From positions 247,372-311,371 of the forward strand of contig JANPWX010000352.1 of NCBI GenBank assembly GCA_024734555.1: a stretch of 64,000 nucleotides of DNA, written 5' to 3'. Below the pieces are notes generated by a model. It did not search any database and was not told the origin of the DNA. It saw only the letters and a list, made by a program, of their open reading frames with translations. Position numbers and translations under genes: made by a program. This DNA comes from Trochalopteron elliotii (lineage: Eukaryota; Chordata; Aves; Passeriformes; Leiothrichidae). Position 1 is the first letter of the stretch, and every line of letters starts with the position of its first letter. This document shows, piece by piece, positions 27,995 through 42,200 of this stretch.

Positions 27995-28233
27995 AATTCA
28001 GAGGTAAAATACCTGGCAAGAGGCAAAGAGGGGAACCAGAATAGGGCACAGCTAGCTTGACCTCCAGTTTGGAACAGCACCCATGCCCACACGTTTGGGA
28101 AGGGAAGGAAGAGAGTAAGAATATTATCCATTTTTCCACCTCTAGTGATTTGTATTTCTGGGCCTCCCCAACTCAGTTTGGGCATCTGAGCATTCTGGGT
28201 GTGATTGTTAGGGTTGTCCTGTCCTGACTCTGC
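27995..28233. mobile_element. Unidentified insertion inside a CR1 copy
   Basis: About 239 bases interrupt a CR1 3' end and are followed by a repeat of the six bases TGATCC that precede them (27989-27994 and 28234-28239). This is what a target-site duplication would look like. The ends are not the TG...CA of an LTR, so the element type is unknown. It could be a short non-autonomous element or a filler insertion. Confidence 0.4.
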
Positions 28234-28239
28234 TGATCC

Positions 28240-28285
28240 TTGTGGGTCCCTTCCAACTCAGGCCATTCTACAGTTCTGTCAAGAA
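28240..28285 (+). repeat. CR1 LINE 3' terminus, right part of an interrupted copy
   Basis: 'ttgtgggtcccttccaactc aggccattctacagttctgt' is the expected 3' end of the CR1 copy that is broken at 27994. Confidence 0.75.
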
Positions 28286-31200
28286 CACTCAGTGCAGCCT
28301 CTTCATGAGCGCGTCCAGTTTCTCTCCAGACTCACAGAAAGTTTTTGTAGCCACAGTAGTCCCTGGCTACCTGAACAACATCTGAACCCACCTCCTGTCA
28401 GCTCCATTAAATCCTCATGCAGCAGGAGTGGACTGTCCTCCCACATGCACCCCTGATGCTTTTGTGACCTGACTTACCCCCCCACTGACCCTTTAATGTC
28501 AGACAGATCCAAACAATCACTTCTTGGCAGAAGAGACACCAACTTTGACTGCACAGACCCAATAAACAGCATTTTGCTGTGAATCAATCAGCAACATTAT
28601 CTGCTGATTATCAGTAGATATCAAAACCAGCAGAGCAGCAGTGAAGCAGAAAGGACCTCAGTGACACATTAAAGCTGTCTGCCCCCAAAACATGGAATGT
28701 AGCAGGGTCAAAAGGGGAAAAGTCATACATTGTTGAGTAGATTTTTCTGCCTTTTTTTGTCAAAACCAAACACATTCAACGCCTGAGGAAGAGCTGGACA
28801 GAGAGATGAATGCCTTCATGACTGCACTTGAAGCAAAGCTCCTGCTTGGACTCAGTAATTTGCAAATTCCTCCCTGAATACACCCCAAAGCTGATCTCTA
28901 CATTCATTCTGCTCAGCTGAAGCAAAAGAGAGTCAGCCTTTATCCCACACTGTACTTGAGCTCTGCTCAGAACAGCCTTTATCAGGTCACACTGAGGTAA
29001 AAAAATAAAATTATACAAACCTGTGGCTTACAAAACCCATTTGGCATCTCCCCATTCCCTTAACTCATGAGTAGCCTGCATACCCCCAACACAGCAAGGG
29101 AATGCTGCAAACAGGGCTAGATCTCAATTTTGTATTTACAAAAAGAAAACAGCAAATATTTTTTGGAGTTACCTAATGCCATGCCCAGTGCAATCCCAGC
29201 ACATGAAGGTTTGACATTCCCAGTAAGCTGCCTGTCCCTAACACATAACAGGGGCCTACACTTCATTAACAGCAAAATATTGAAGGCTTCAAAACTGATG
29301 CCAACCATCTTCACGATGAAAGAGAATAGAACAGTGCCTCAAATAAGACAAAAATAAAAAATTTAGAGAAAACATGAAGGCAACTTCAGGTAGAGTCTAC
29401 TTGCAACACTGGAACACCATGGAATGATGTCCTTTAAATCTTTTGACTCATCAGGAAGAGAGGCCTGCTCATTCTAAATTAAATCTCATATGTTTTCCCT
29501 GACTGTACCTGAGGTATTCCCAGCATGCTTCCAGCAGCAATCATTCCATATGATGTGGTTTGCTGACACCTCAGCCTGGGAGCACAGAGATGTGACAGCT
29601 CGGCCGAGGACGCTCATGAAGAGAACTCTAATTTACCCTTTCAACGTGAGCCTCTGCTCCCAAACCCTGACCTGTCTGGTACAGCTTTCAGAGCCTGAAA
29701 CTCAAACAGGGAAAGCCCACCCAAGGAGTATTTTACTTTTCACTTTGAGATGATTTAACCTTTTCCCCTGCAGCAGCTGCAGATACTGTGTAAGGAACAG
29801 TAGTCTGGAAGAAAGTGAACGTGTGGCTCAGGGAAAAACAAGCACATCTTAATATGAAACATCTGCTTTTTATTCTTTTTTTACTGCAAAAGAAATAGAG
29901 TTTTTTTCCCCTTTTGGCTTCCCCTGCAGCAAGAGCAGAGGGTATCCCATGACAGCACCCAGTAAGGGTCTGGGTGCCCTGAGTTCACAGAGAAGGGTCG
30001 AAACAAAGCATCCCACCTTGACTAAATATTGAGTTATGGAAAGTATTCCTAAGTGGGATTTGGAACTCTCATTGTCTTATGGAAAAAAGCTTTGGGAAAG
30101 ACTCTGATCATGATCTGCCCAAAGTGCCTCCACACAGCACTCACTCACCTTATACCCCCCTGTGAAGCCCACAGTACTTAGCTCACACACTCTCTTTTAC
30201 CATTATCACATTGCACTTTCCTCATATTTTGTATTATCATTATTTTCTTCTTTTCCAAGGATCCCTTTATGGGTTACATGAATCACACAGCTAATACCCT
30301 TCTAGCGTGTGTACAAGCAATGTTGCCACTCCCAGTGCCTCTGGGAAGAGGGATAAAGCCCTCCTAAATTTGAAGTTGTACTAAATGGCATTTGCTGTCA
30401 GACACTTCAGGTGTCAATCTCAACCCAGACTATCATGGAGCAATACTTTTAAAAAATAATAATAAAAAAATTAAAAAATAAACCCATCTAGTCTAAGGAG
30501 TTTTCTTGCAAGATCCCTTTGATTCACATCTGAAGATGAGCTTCTTCAGTTCTTCACATTCTTTTGAAGAAAGGATAACAAAGCTGTTGGAGCACTCACT
30601 GCTCTCAACCTGCACAGCAGTGATGATTTGCTCCACATTGCTCCCTTACTACATGGGTTTACTCAATCATTAACAGACTTGATTTAATGCTCTCTCAAAC
30701 AGCCAGCTCAGCTCATACCCCTCTTCAGACCTAAGCACAAGCCAGTAACCCAAATGCAGACACTTAAGATCCTTTTTCCTTACTCGGGAGATTCAGAAAT
30801 CTCACCACAAGCTCAGGTGACACCATGGGCTCTCTAAAGAGAGGGAGTGACATTGAATTAAGCTGAGCAGTCTCCATTCCTCAGGGTCTCTGCTGCTGCT
30901 TCTCAAGTTTCTAGGAGTCCTCAGGTTTTTTTGCTGCTTCTGGTTCTCTCTCTCTCCATATGTGAACCCCACAACAATCCACATGTGCCCCAAAAGTTGG
31001 GAAGATGCCTGCAGCCTAGAACTGCCACCAGGACCAAACATCATCTCTGAAGGAAAACCCACACATGCTCTCTGTATCATGGTGTAACCAAAGAGGTGCA
31101 GGAACCTGGTGGTTTCTCCCCTTATCAGACCCACTGCTGAGCAAGTCTAACTCATTATAGCAACAGGAGAAAACCAACACAACAATACCTGGAGAGCTCT

Positions 31201-34200
31201 GTGCCAGGTTAGAAACTCAGGGCAGTTCAGGAACAGGTTTGACAAGCAGTATATGGGAAAGGCAGGAGAAAATCTCCCCTTTTGGGCAGAGCAGGTACCT
31301 CTGCAGAGGTAACAAAAAAGACTTCAAGCTGTAAACATTCCACAATGGGATGTTTCAATCCCAGGGAAAGTATTGAAACACCAAGTTTCATGTTTAGGTA
31401 TGAAACTACATTAACTGCCCCTCATCTGTGCTTAAAATTACTAGTTTAATAGGTCAGTGTCTGATTAATACTAGATTTTTAGCAGGCACAGATTAGGAAG
31501 CTAAAAAAGCAACCCACAGTTGGTCAGCCATGACACAAACACAAGGGACATACTGGAATCACCCCTATATATATATATATTTATACATATATGTGTGTGT
31601 GTATATATATATATGTACACTGCATGTAACTAGCATGACACAGAGTAGGACATGAACTTGTGCTGCTCCACTCTTGGCTGTCCCTGCCCCATTCTGGGCT
31701 ATCAGCTGATTGCCAGCCCAGCTGCCTACTGGATCCCACGCTGAGAAAGCTCAAGAGAGGCATTATGATCACCTCCTCCCACTTTCTGCATAGAAAGGTG
31801 GAATTTCAATAATTTTTCCCTTTTAAAGGGACCAAGAACTTTTTGTTCAATTCCTTTCTTCATCTCTAATTTTATTTCCCTCCTTTCCATTTCTACCTAT
31901 TCCCCCCACAATGCTTTTACTCATAAGCCCCAGTACACTGTACAGCACATCTCCTTTGAACAGCACAGCATGGGAGACCTGTAGATATGGACAGTACCCT
32001 GGAAACAGCTGGAGATTTCCCCTCCTGTAAGAATCCCTAAGGCATCCTCCAGAGCTCTTCAGAAATGCTGCCCCAGGATTCTAGAAAGGCAGGAGGTTCA
32101 TAAAGGTGGAAATAATAGTAGGAAAACATTTGTGTCAATTTTGTCCATGACAGTTGAGGATGATTCAGGGAAGCAGCAAACTTCTGCAGTCTGCTCCAAG
32201 ATCTGCCACTGCTGGATTACAGATGTTGGCATGGACACAACTGCCCAGTCCTACCAGCATTCATTTTATGGACATGCTGATCCTGGGTTTGTCCAACTTC
32301 CTAAACCAACAGCTGCTACACAGCTCCAGAACAACATTCAGAAGTTTGCAGCCTGCTTTTTAAAGAAATCCTCCCAATCTCCAATCTCAGGCATTTCAGA
32401 CTGCCCAGGACAGGCAGCCTCTCATCCACCTTCAACTCTAATTTCTCTCTCTATGTGTTTTCCAACCCTGGTGAAGATGCAATGACCAGAAATGCACAAC
32501 ACAACAGGAGTAGTCACATACTCACTCACTGCAATTTACTCAGTGTATTACTCAACGATCCTAATCTTTAATCAAATTAATATTTCAGCCTTCCAAAAAA
32601 TAAAACAATGGGTACTACCTGTAGCAAGCAAGAGACCAGTGTACCAACAACAACCAAGTCAATGCCAGAGGGATGAATCCTAACGGCTCCAAGCTGTGCC
32701 CATGCCAACCAAAGGGTTTTGTCCACTCACCTGTAAAAGTTTCTTTTCACAAGGCAAAAAACTCACACTGCTCACTGTGCTCCTGAACAGCATGACTGAC
32801 ACCCAAAAATCCTGTTCAACTTCCCAGCAACTTTTCCCATTGAGCTGGTAGCATGCTGCCAACTTCAGAGGAGTCTGGCAGTTTTGGAGGATGGCAGAAG
32901 AGCTCCAGAAGTGCTCTGAGAAGTCCTGAGCACACACTGAAGGAATCTTCTTCATTGTGCTTGTAGGTTGAATTACATATTTAATTAGAAACAGCTTCAA
33001 CAAGAAGCTGCTAAAGTTGAACATGGAGGATAAGTCTCACTTCACACAAGGAGGCAAACCCACACAAGGTTATGCCAGAACTGGCCACCTCTGTGCACCA
33101 TCTCACACATACTACAAACTTCTCCCAGAAGCTGAAGTAAAGTGCTACTCTGCACAGATAACATGCACAGTTTCATGTTACCTTGAAGGCCAACATTACA
33201 TTTCACACAGTTCAGAAACTGCATCTGTATGAAGCTGCTTTGATTCAACTTCCACTTTCAAGCCCTAATCTTCAGCGTAGCTGTCAATTAGAAATGTTTG
33301 TTACCAAGTAATCTGCTCTGCACACCACATCGTGTCTGTCTCCTTTGAAGCCTTAATACCCACTGGTGAGGATGGCTTTGTACCAGTAGATCACTCGTGA
33401 ACCTTTTGCACTGCATTCAGATCTGGAGTTAATTCCTGCCAACAGCCACACTGGAAGCGTTGGCCAATGACAAACACAAAAAGCTGTTTGGCATCATCGA
33501 GCCTCAAAGCTCTGTCCACCACACAAAAACAGTGTTTACGTGCTGAGAGAGATACAAGTAGAAAAGTCCTTGCAGCACAAGGTCATACCAAGCTGGCTGG
33601 AAGACTAAATTTAGCCACCTGTGCCTCAGGCAAGTCTGTTAGTTACAGGAAGCTCGGATACTAGTGTGGAGCACTGGTCCTAGGGTAAATCCCATGGAAG
33701 ACTTCCATTTAATTGCAAATGATCCTGAAGCTATTAATGGGGAGCCTGATCCCAATCCATCAAAGAGGAGCTGCCTCTGAGTACCCCACAAACTTGGCAC
33801 CAGGACACTGCCATCCTGCTAGGGCTGGTTTGCTCAAATGTGCAAACTACTACGTTCAGAGTCGGCAGGAGGAGCTCAAGAAGATTTAACAGATGGGGTT
33901 TCAGTGCAAATATATTTTAAAACACCTCCTTAGCAAGCACATTTCCTCCTCTACCTCACCTCACACTACAGTTCTAACAGCTACACAAGAGTGGATAGAC
34001 AAGAACTCGGGGATTATTCCAAGCTTTTGTAAATGTTAGCAGAGGCTGATTGAACAGTTTGTGAAGACAAGCCCCAGTTTACCAAAAAGTGTCTCAGCCA
34101 ACAGTTTTGTCAAACATTTAATAATTTTCCAAGCCAAAGAGGCGAGGGTTCTTCAACTCTGTTAGGTCTTAGGATCACTATCAGCCATGAGCCCACAGAA

Positions 34201-35291
34201 GGACCACAGCAGTCAGCTGAGGTTTGATGTCCAGGATCACAGCAAGAATCTACCCATAGGGAAAAACAAGTTAAAGAATCTGGTTTCAAGACACACTGTG
34301 AAATTTCTGAACTATCTGCCTCAGCCCTACAGGGCTTCGGAGATGCTCAAGAACTTATTTTGATGCCAGAAACTCAAACAGGAGCATTAGCTCAAGCATG
34401 CAAAGCCAGGATTACTAAGATGACTGCACCAAGTCCAACCAGGCACAAGGTTTCTCACATTAAATGTTGAGTGTGTATGTTCCAAAAGGCATCTGGAAGT
34501 CACGCTCCATCCCCTAATGCCTCTGCAAACAGATGGTGACACAGAAGGCTACCTGAACATCCAGCAGGCACCCTGCACATCACTGCTCTTACCAAACCTG
34601 TCCCTGCAGACAGCCAGGAGGATGCCATGGCACCCCAGCCAAAACCTGTAGCTATCACCACAGCAGCCAATTTCCCCCCAAACTCTTGTCTTCAATCACA
34701 CTGTCTCCCCTAAAGTCAAAGCACCAGGAAAAACACAACAAGTGGTTCCAAAACATCCCAATCCCAGTCATGGAGCTTGACAGACAAAGGCATTCTGGCA
34801 CATCCAGTAACTCCTAACACCTAGAAGGGATAAAAACCCCCAAGTACCAGCGCTGTACCCAGCAAATCCACACAAAACCAAAGAGCTGTGACTTGTGTCG
34901 GAGCCTAATACCAGTCTTGGATTTTAATCACAGAATACCAGAGCAGAGATATTCTCCCCAGAGATGCAAAGCACAGCCCAGTGATGATTTACCACACTGG
35001 CATTGCATCTATCACGAGTCAAACTGAAGCCTCAGCGCTGCCAACACTGCACAGAGCTGCTTCAGAGCAGGAAGCTGGTCAAAACCCTTCCAAAGAGCAG
35101 ACAGCTGGAAAGCACTATCAGATGCCAAAGTGGCTACAGGCCTGATGTCAGCTGCAGGATGATCATTTGGAGAACCTGAGGGCCTCCAAAGCATCCAATC
35201 CAGCCCTGAAGGCAAGCCAGCTGAGGGAGGCCGTGGCTAGAATAATGAGAGAGCAACCAGGGACTGAAAATTATTCAGGGTGGGGAAAAAA
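28286..35291. other. CSNK1G1 intron without recognisable gene
   Basis: Seven kilobases with no recognised repeat family or exon, apart from the TA/TG microsatellite at 31564-31620. This is the longest CR1-poor stretch in the window. Confidence 0.5.
31564..31620. repeat. (TA)n/(TG)n microsatellite
   Basis: Alternating purine-pyrimidine run: TA repeats, then 'catatatgtgtgtgtgtata' and further TA repeats. It is partly self-complementary and likely length-polymorphic. Confidence 0.92.
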
Positions 35292-35440
35292 ATCATAAAA
35301 TCACAGACTGATCTGGGTTGGAATGGACATTAAAGACCACCTTGTTCCACCTCCTGCCATGGGCAGGGACACCTTCCACTACACTAGGTTGCTCCAAGCC
35401 CCATCCAACATGGCCTTGAACACTTTCAAGAATGTCACTA
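35292..35440 (-). repeat. CR1 LINE 3' fragment
   Basis: Antisense CR1: 'aaatcacagactgatctggg ttgg', 'gccatgggcagggacacctt', 'aggttgctccaagccccatc'. About 150 bases. Confidence 0.87.
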
Positions 35441-36360
35441 CCTGGAGGAATGACACACAGCAGGTATTTTGGATGCATTTATTCCCATCTAAGAAGTTCC
35501 TTCAAACACGTGCTGCCCCAGTCCCTTCCCCCAGCACAAACCAGGGTGCTGTGACCTGCCAGAAGGCGACAGCAACAATGAGTCGGCATGAAACTCCTGA
35601 AGGCGAGACCTTTGAAGTCTAACCCGGACTTGAAAAGAGACAACTACAAAGCTTGTGGCCTCTGCTTCATTAGAATACGATGTTAAACGTTCTTAAGTTT
35701 CATTTGCTCATTGAAACCTTTTCTTTTAAGATCCAGGAAATAAAAATAAGCTGCAGAAACTAAACTGGCCTTGTGCATTATACAAAGGAAGACAGTTACA
35801 AGGTAACTAAGGACGGCCAAGATTGGGCAGGATGGGATTGCTGCACTATGAAGAAGCTTGTTCCAACCTTGAGAGGAGTCAAACTCTGGCCAGAATTGCC
35901 ACTGTCGATGAACAATATTAAAGCTGTATTTTAGAGAACTTCCTCTCGTTTGTTGTAATAGATGCAAACAAACAGCAGTCAGATCTGGAAGGAATTTTAA
36001 GTGAGGAATGAAAGCTTGAAGATCCAGCAAGCCTGAGAGATTTCAAACTGCTACCCTTCCAAATAAAGAATTTTATATAAGAGAAGTAACCTTAATGGAT
36101 GGGCTCAATGATCTTAAAGGCAATGCCAACATGAAGAAGTCAATGAGTCTGTGGTCAATTTATATACCTGATTTATATACCTGCTGAACTAGACAGATGC
36201 AGACAGATTTCCCGTGTTAGTGTTCCCTGTTGTGAGCCCTCCACTAACGTGAAGGATGGCAACTGAAATGATCTGAATCTATCCTCTGACTCGTAAATCA
36301 GAAATGAATGTGCAAAACAAAGGAAGACTGAGTCTGGCTTATTTCTACAAACAAGGTATT

Positions 36361-36785
36361 ACCTGTGCCAGGGCCTCACCACCCTCACAGATCATTTCTT
36401 CCCAGTATCAAGTCTAACCCTGCCCTCTGGCAGTGGGAAACCATTCTGCCTTGTCCTGGCACTCCAGGCTCTTGTCCAAACTCTCTCTTCAGCTCTCTTG
36501 GAGCCTCTTTAGGCACTAGAAGGGGCTCTTAAGGTCTCCCTGGAGCCTTCTCCAGATGAACATTCCCAGCTCTCCCAGGTGGCTCCAGAGCAGGAGGACT
36601 CCAGCCCGTGGAGCCCTTAGCCTCCTCTGGACTGGCTCTGGCAGCTCCACATCCTTCTGATGTTGGATGCCAGGGCTGGAGGCAGCTCTGCAGGTGGGGT
36701 CTCACCTGAGCAGGGCAGAGGGACAGAATCCCCCATCCTACTGCCCACATTGGGGGATCAGCCCAGGGCATGGCAGGGGTTAAAT
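36361..36785 (-). repeat. CR1 LINE fragment lacking its 3' terminus
   Basis: Antisense CR1 that enters abruptly at 'acctgtgccagggcctcacc' and runs to 'atcagcccagggcatggcag'. The terminal ~150 bases ('ttggaagggacc...', 'catgggcagggac') are missing, so a deletion or rearrangement removed the 3' end. Confidence 0.85.
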
Positions 36786-37271
36786 CATGAACTGAGCTCC
36801 ACAGCAAATCAGTGAGATGGAAGAGACCATCTTTTCTAACATAAAATAGCTCCAGGAAACACGTCAGACAGGTTGGTTTCACAGAGTTCAAATAGGTTTC
36901 TCCTACAACTTGATTTAACTACCTTTGGCAGTGATGCACAGCAATTCCTTGTGTGCTGGGAAAAAGGAGTAGCTCTGTAGGAAGCAGGTATTTCAGAGTT
37001 TTCTGAACCTCAGCACAAACTGCATGAACTCCCCAGGCTTTATCACTAGACATTAAAACATGTATATAGGACAGCAGCTACTCAGGATATTTAATAAATG
37101 ATGCAGCCTCCTCTAATGCACCCCACACAGCATGGCCAACTCATCTAAGAGAGCTACAGAGACACAATGACCTCAGGAAAAAGATTTGGGCCTGCAGAGA
37201 AACCTTCACATCTTTGTAAACAGCCAAACAGCCACAATATTCCCAGCCTAAAGGAATGTCATAATATAGCC

Positions 37272-37318
37272 ATAAGAAGGAGGGGGAAGAAGAAGAAGAA
37301 GAAAAAAAAAGAGCAGGA
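37272..37318. repeat. (GAA)n purine-rich microsatellite
   Basis: Short purine run of GAA/AAG units followed by an A run, after 'ccataagaaggagggg'. Confidence 0.8.
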
Positions 37319-37866
37319 GAGTAGAGGCAGACAGGAAAACAATTTTCCCATCTCCCCAGTGAATATCCCCAATTCCTGCATTAAATGCTCAGAGTAGCAA
37401 ATCCAAGCTATTCAATTGTCTTCCACAACACAGAAACTGTCAGGCTGATCTTGAGGGTGGAATCACTGTCAACTTTTCAGGCTATTAAGCTGTTCTCTGG
37501 AAGAGATTTGCTCAAAAAAGGATGAGCAAAGCAAACCAGAAGATTCAGACAGGTAAGAGACACCTATCCATTGCAGGAGATGGGCTGCTCCAAATGGATC
37601 TGACAGGAAGGAAGAACATACAAAAAGCCAGGGGAAAATGGTAATTTCACCCCTGTTGAGTTTCATTGTTGCTTTTACCAATTTCAAGAAAAAAGAAAGG
37701 GTTGTTTAAAAGGTAAGGAGAGTCTGATGAACCAGAAATTAAATGGGCCATTTAACAAGGAGTTCAAATATCTCCTCCCTCAAGTCAAAAACAAAGGAGG
37801 GGGGGATGTTAATGTGGAACATAGAGATGAAGTACATACAACAATTCTGAGATTTCACTGCTTTGT

Positions 37867-38137
37867 AGAATCCCAGAATGGGTTGGAAGGATATTAAAGC
37901 CTATCCCATTCCATCCCCTTGTCATGGGCAGGGACACCTTCCACTATCCCAGGTTGCTCCAAGCCCCATCCAGCCTGGCCTTGGACACTTCCACGGGTGG
38001 GGCAGCCACAGCTGCTCTGGGAAAGCATCTCCCCACCCTCACAGGGAACAATTCCTTCCCAGTTACCCATATAACCCCACCCTCTGGCAGTGGGAAGCCA
38101 TTCCCCCTTGTCCTGGCACTCCAGGCTCTTGTCTGCA
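37867..38137 (-). repeat. CR1 LINE 3' fragment
   Basis: Antisense CR1: 'agaatcccagaatgggttgg', 'catgggcagggacaccttcc', 'ctctggcagtgggaagccat', 'tccccttgtcctggcactcc'. About 270 bases. Confidence 0.88.
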
Positions 38138-39029
38138 GGGGTACAGCCAGCAAAAGAGAAGGGAAGTGTCCAGAGGCAAAATTCAGGGGAGAATAGGAAG
38201 ACAATGAGCAAGAGTTGTGTGACAGCATCTCAAATAATTGCTCCCACACTGGGGCTTGGATTCATTAGGATCCGAGAAGGTTTTAGGACAATTGGAAGCC
38301 TGTACAAGAACAAGGACTGGGTGGTTTAAAACAGCACCATGACAGTGGCCCGTGCAATCAAAATCAAGGGCTCCTCTCACATTGCAGAAGAGGAGTAGGG
38401 AAAGCTAGCAGGTCCAGAGAAGAGTTTATTGGAGGAGGATGCATCTTTGGGGGGAAAGAAGGTGATTCATAAAAGCCTCATCTCCTCAAGAACTCCTACA
38501 GATGGGACAAGAATTAGCCATGTGAAAATCCACAGATAGAAAAAAAATCAATACAGTGCAAGTCAGATGGAAAGACAAAAACAAGGGTCAGGAGTGTTTC
38601 TTCACAAATGCTGGAAGTTTAAAAGTATGACAGAAAAACTCAAGTGTCTGGTTTGCAAGTGGACATAGCAAGTTCATTCAAAACACAGTGGAGAGTAGAG
38701 GAGCCACTAGACATAAAAAAAACCCACAAGGACTAAGCAAACATTTAGAGCACCAAAGCTGACATTACCATTTGAGCAACTCAAGTTTTTTCTGTTAACA
38801 GGAAGTCCCTTGTAAATCAGAATTACAAGTTTAAACCTGAAAAACAGAGCCTCAGCCACCAGAAGCAGCTGTCACACTGTCACCAGTGGGCTGGTAACCC
38901 ACTAACCAGGCCACACGTCCCTCCATGTCACCAGAGCAAATGCCAGGTCAGTGTGTGACACCAGGACCAAGTTCTTAAACAGCAAAAAGTGATTCCTCCC
39001 CAGGAGTGATTGAGAGAAGCAGCAACTCA

Positions 39030-39260
39030 TAGAACTATGGAATGCTTTGATGGGAAGAGACCTTAAAGCTCATCCTGTTCCATCCCCTGCCATGGGCAGG
39101 GACATTTTCCACAATCCCAGGGTGCTCCAAGCCCTGTCCAGCCTGGCCTTGGACACTTCCAGGGATGGGGCAGCCACAGCTTCTCTGGGTAACCTGTGCC
39201 AGGCCTTCACCACCCTCACAGAGAGGAATTTTATCTTAACATCTAATCTAAACTAATTCC
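39030..39260 (-). repeat. CR1 LINE 3' fragment
   Basis: Antisense CR1: 'agaactatggaatgctttga', 'gccatgggcagggacatttt', 'cttggacacttccagggatg', 'aacctgtgccaggcc'. About 230 bases. Confidence 0.87.
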
Positions 39261-42200
39261 TGCCTTCACTCTGGGTGGCAGTTGGAATATTGGTGTGAGC
39301 CCTGCAGTGCAATCTGACCAAGTAATCAAAGCCAACCCATCTGTACACCAAGCTTGTATGTCCAAGAAGGAAACAAAAGCTAAATTTACAAGTTTTTAAT
39401 GAGAAAAAAAAAGTTAGAAGCCACATGATCTATTATTGTGTTAATGAACCATCAGACAACATCTCCCAAAAATTAGAACTGTGTCTTACAAGCACTCTGC
39501 TGAGCTTGGCCATCTCCTCTCTCCCTGCTTGACCCCAGAAATCAGGCTTTTGGTGGCAAAAGACAATGAGGTGACAGCAACAGCCTCAGTTTACTCCAAA
39601 GTCACACATGAGGAGATGGGGCAGTGCCCTTGGTTAAAGCTGGTACCTGAAAGTCTCTTGGCCCAGCTTTCACAGAACAATTCAGCAGCAGCCAGGCGAC
39701 CACAGCCCAGGCAGCCATGCTGGCAAACCAGAGCTGGCCTAAAGACCAGCCTAAATTGCTGCAGGGCTAATTATATTGTACAAAATGAAGCCATGTCTCA
39801 GGAGTCAGAGGCTGTTGTCTTTTTTAACCTCTTCCTTTTGCAGTGGACGGAGCACATCAATGAGGGAAAAGCAGCTGATATATTGTTTCCAGTGAAAAAA
39901 ATCAAGAATACTACATGGCAGAATCCATCAAAGCTCTCTGGAGAGAAAAACTACAGGACAAGAGGAAAAATCCTTCATGTACATAAATAACTAAGGGGGT
40001 AAAAATGGGGGAGGAATGTATCACCAGTCCATTTTGCAGCAGAAGGGACTCACCAAAGGATTCTGCTTGACACTGAGCTGTGTTACTCAGATGACAACAT
40101 TTGCTACTCTGAATAATTCAGGATGAGAAGTAAATAAGAGCCATGACTCCAAGGAATTGCAGTAAAATCTCGTGATATGAGTGGGTGATACAATTCACAG
40201 AGCAGCACATCAGGAACAACCACCCTAACGTCAACTTCAAGAAACATGACAGACTGAACTCAGGCCAACCCTAGCAAGCAGGACTACACCAGGGTATTCC
40301 ACAAAAACCATGGCTCCATGGTTTTAAGATCAATAATGAACACACTAATTAGCACAACCTTTTGTAATTACAGAGATGATAATATAGGACAAAATGCTTC
40401 TAAAATACCTCTAAAGAGGTACCTGCACTATAAATATAACCCAGCACCTCTGTCAACATCCCCCTCTGTGCCCCACCCCTCCTACATTACCTGTCTCAAA
40501 GGAGGCTGGAGCAGAGCTGGCAATGACATGAAAAACAAGAAGAGCACAGAAAGTCTAAATATATGAGGACAATTCAGCCTACCGGGAATGGAAGAAGTAT
40601 TTTCCTAAAATCATGAATATCATGATGAGAAGCGTGAAGGTTCCTAAATTCAACACCTTGCTCAGGAAGGTCATGAACTGCTGGAGAGAGAAAAATAAAG
40701 CACTATTTCCCTGGATTAGATCTGCTGTGATTGTGTTCTCCCCTCCCCAGGCATCTGCTCCTGGTTACCAGTGAGCAGGATACCAGGCCAGATGGATTCC
40801 TGGTCTCATCTGGTAGCACTTTTTAAGGCATTACACAGGATTTCATCTGTTAACCTGAAAATACACAGAGGCTGATTGCTTCCTAAAAACTGGAAAAGGG
40901 AGCAGTGTTAGGGCAGGGAAAACAGCAAGTGGCTGTGGACTAGGACAGACTTAGGATCTTGCCCAGCTCACAACTCCTCTCACAGTGGAGTTCTGAACAT
41001 GCCTGAATATTTTCCATTGGTGACTCCAGCACAGCAAATCAAGTTGTCAATACAGAGAACTGGAAGAGCATGAAAACTCCCATGGACGAGCGAGATAGAT
41101 GGGCTGGAATGATATAAGGTCACACACTTCATACTTCTCAAGAAATGCTACTATAAAAAAAGCTCTTTAATCCAAGGAAAAGGAAAGAGAGGCAGCATAT
41201 TAGCTTGTTACCATGACCTGTGAGCCACCAACCTGTCTCAGACAGACACCAGCACAAAGGAATTCTCCATGGCACAGCACAGCATCCCAGAGAGCCCTCC
41301 CCTACCATTCTGTGCTCTGCTCCCCTCAGGGATTAGCTCTGAGCAAACACATGCAGGGAAGAGAGAAACAGAGAGTATGGAAAAGAGTGACTGTGTGGTT
41401 TGAAAATAAGGAGCCAACAGCTGGGCCAAGCTTTCCGAAAGCACCAACGGAGAGAAGAGCTGATTTATAGGAAGCAACTATGGCATAAACACAGGCAGGT
41501 ATGTACCAGCCACAGATAAATTTATTGTAAGTTTCCAGACCTCACGTCCAGAAAACAGAACTTACACAAAACACAGCAAGGAGCCCAAATTGGCCCAAAC
41601 TTGTGAGGACTTTTGGCCAGCAGTTGAAAACACACAGTTATAGACTTGCAGAGGAAAGCAGAGAGACGAGACTCCTTTTCCTCACCACCCAACAGCTCTT
41701 GAAGAATAAAAAAGGCACCAGGCAAGCCCAGAAAAAAGTGATTTCAGGGCAGGAACTGTTTAAAGAAACACTTGTATCTGAAAAAAGCTTAGGTGCTTAT
41801 GCAGGGTGTGAGCATAAAGCCCTGATTTTATCAAGCCAATAGTCTAAAATTTCACTGGAGTCAGCGAGATTTTTGCCAAAAGGCTGGAATATCAGCGGTG
41901 CTGGGGTGCTGCTACACCAACAGCCAGAACTCCAACATGGAAACTGAGACTTCCCTGGCAGCTCTCACCTCCATCCTCCACTCTTCCTAAGTACGTCTGC
42001 ATGTTTTTTTACTAATAATTAATTTTTTTTATTACACACCATGATATTTAAATTCTTATCTGGTCACACCTTGCCAGCGGTCACTTTCCCTGAACAAGAA
42101 CTCCTGCTGATATTTATCCTTGGCAGCACCTCCAGCTCATCCCTGACTCCAAGAGCTCCAGTGTCACGTGGAAATAACCAGTGTGTGCATCCCTCTACAA

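Noticed and set aside
39481..39990. 169-codon plus-strand open frame in the CSNK1G1 intron
   Set aside because: It has no recognisable domain, signal or homology and no splice context. An open frame of this size can occur by chance in 64 kb of six frames.
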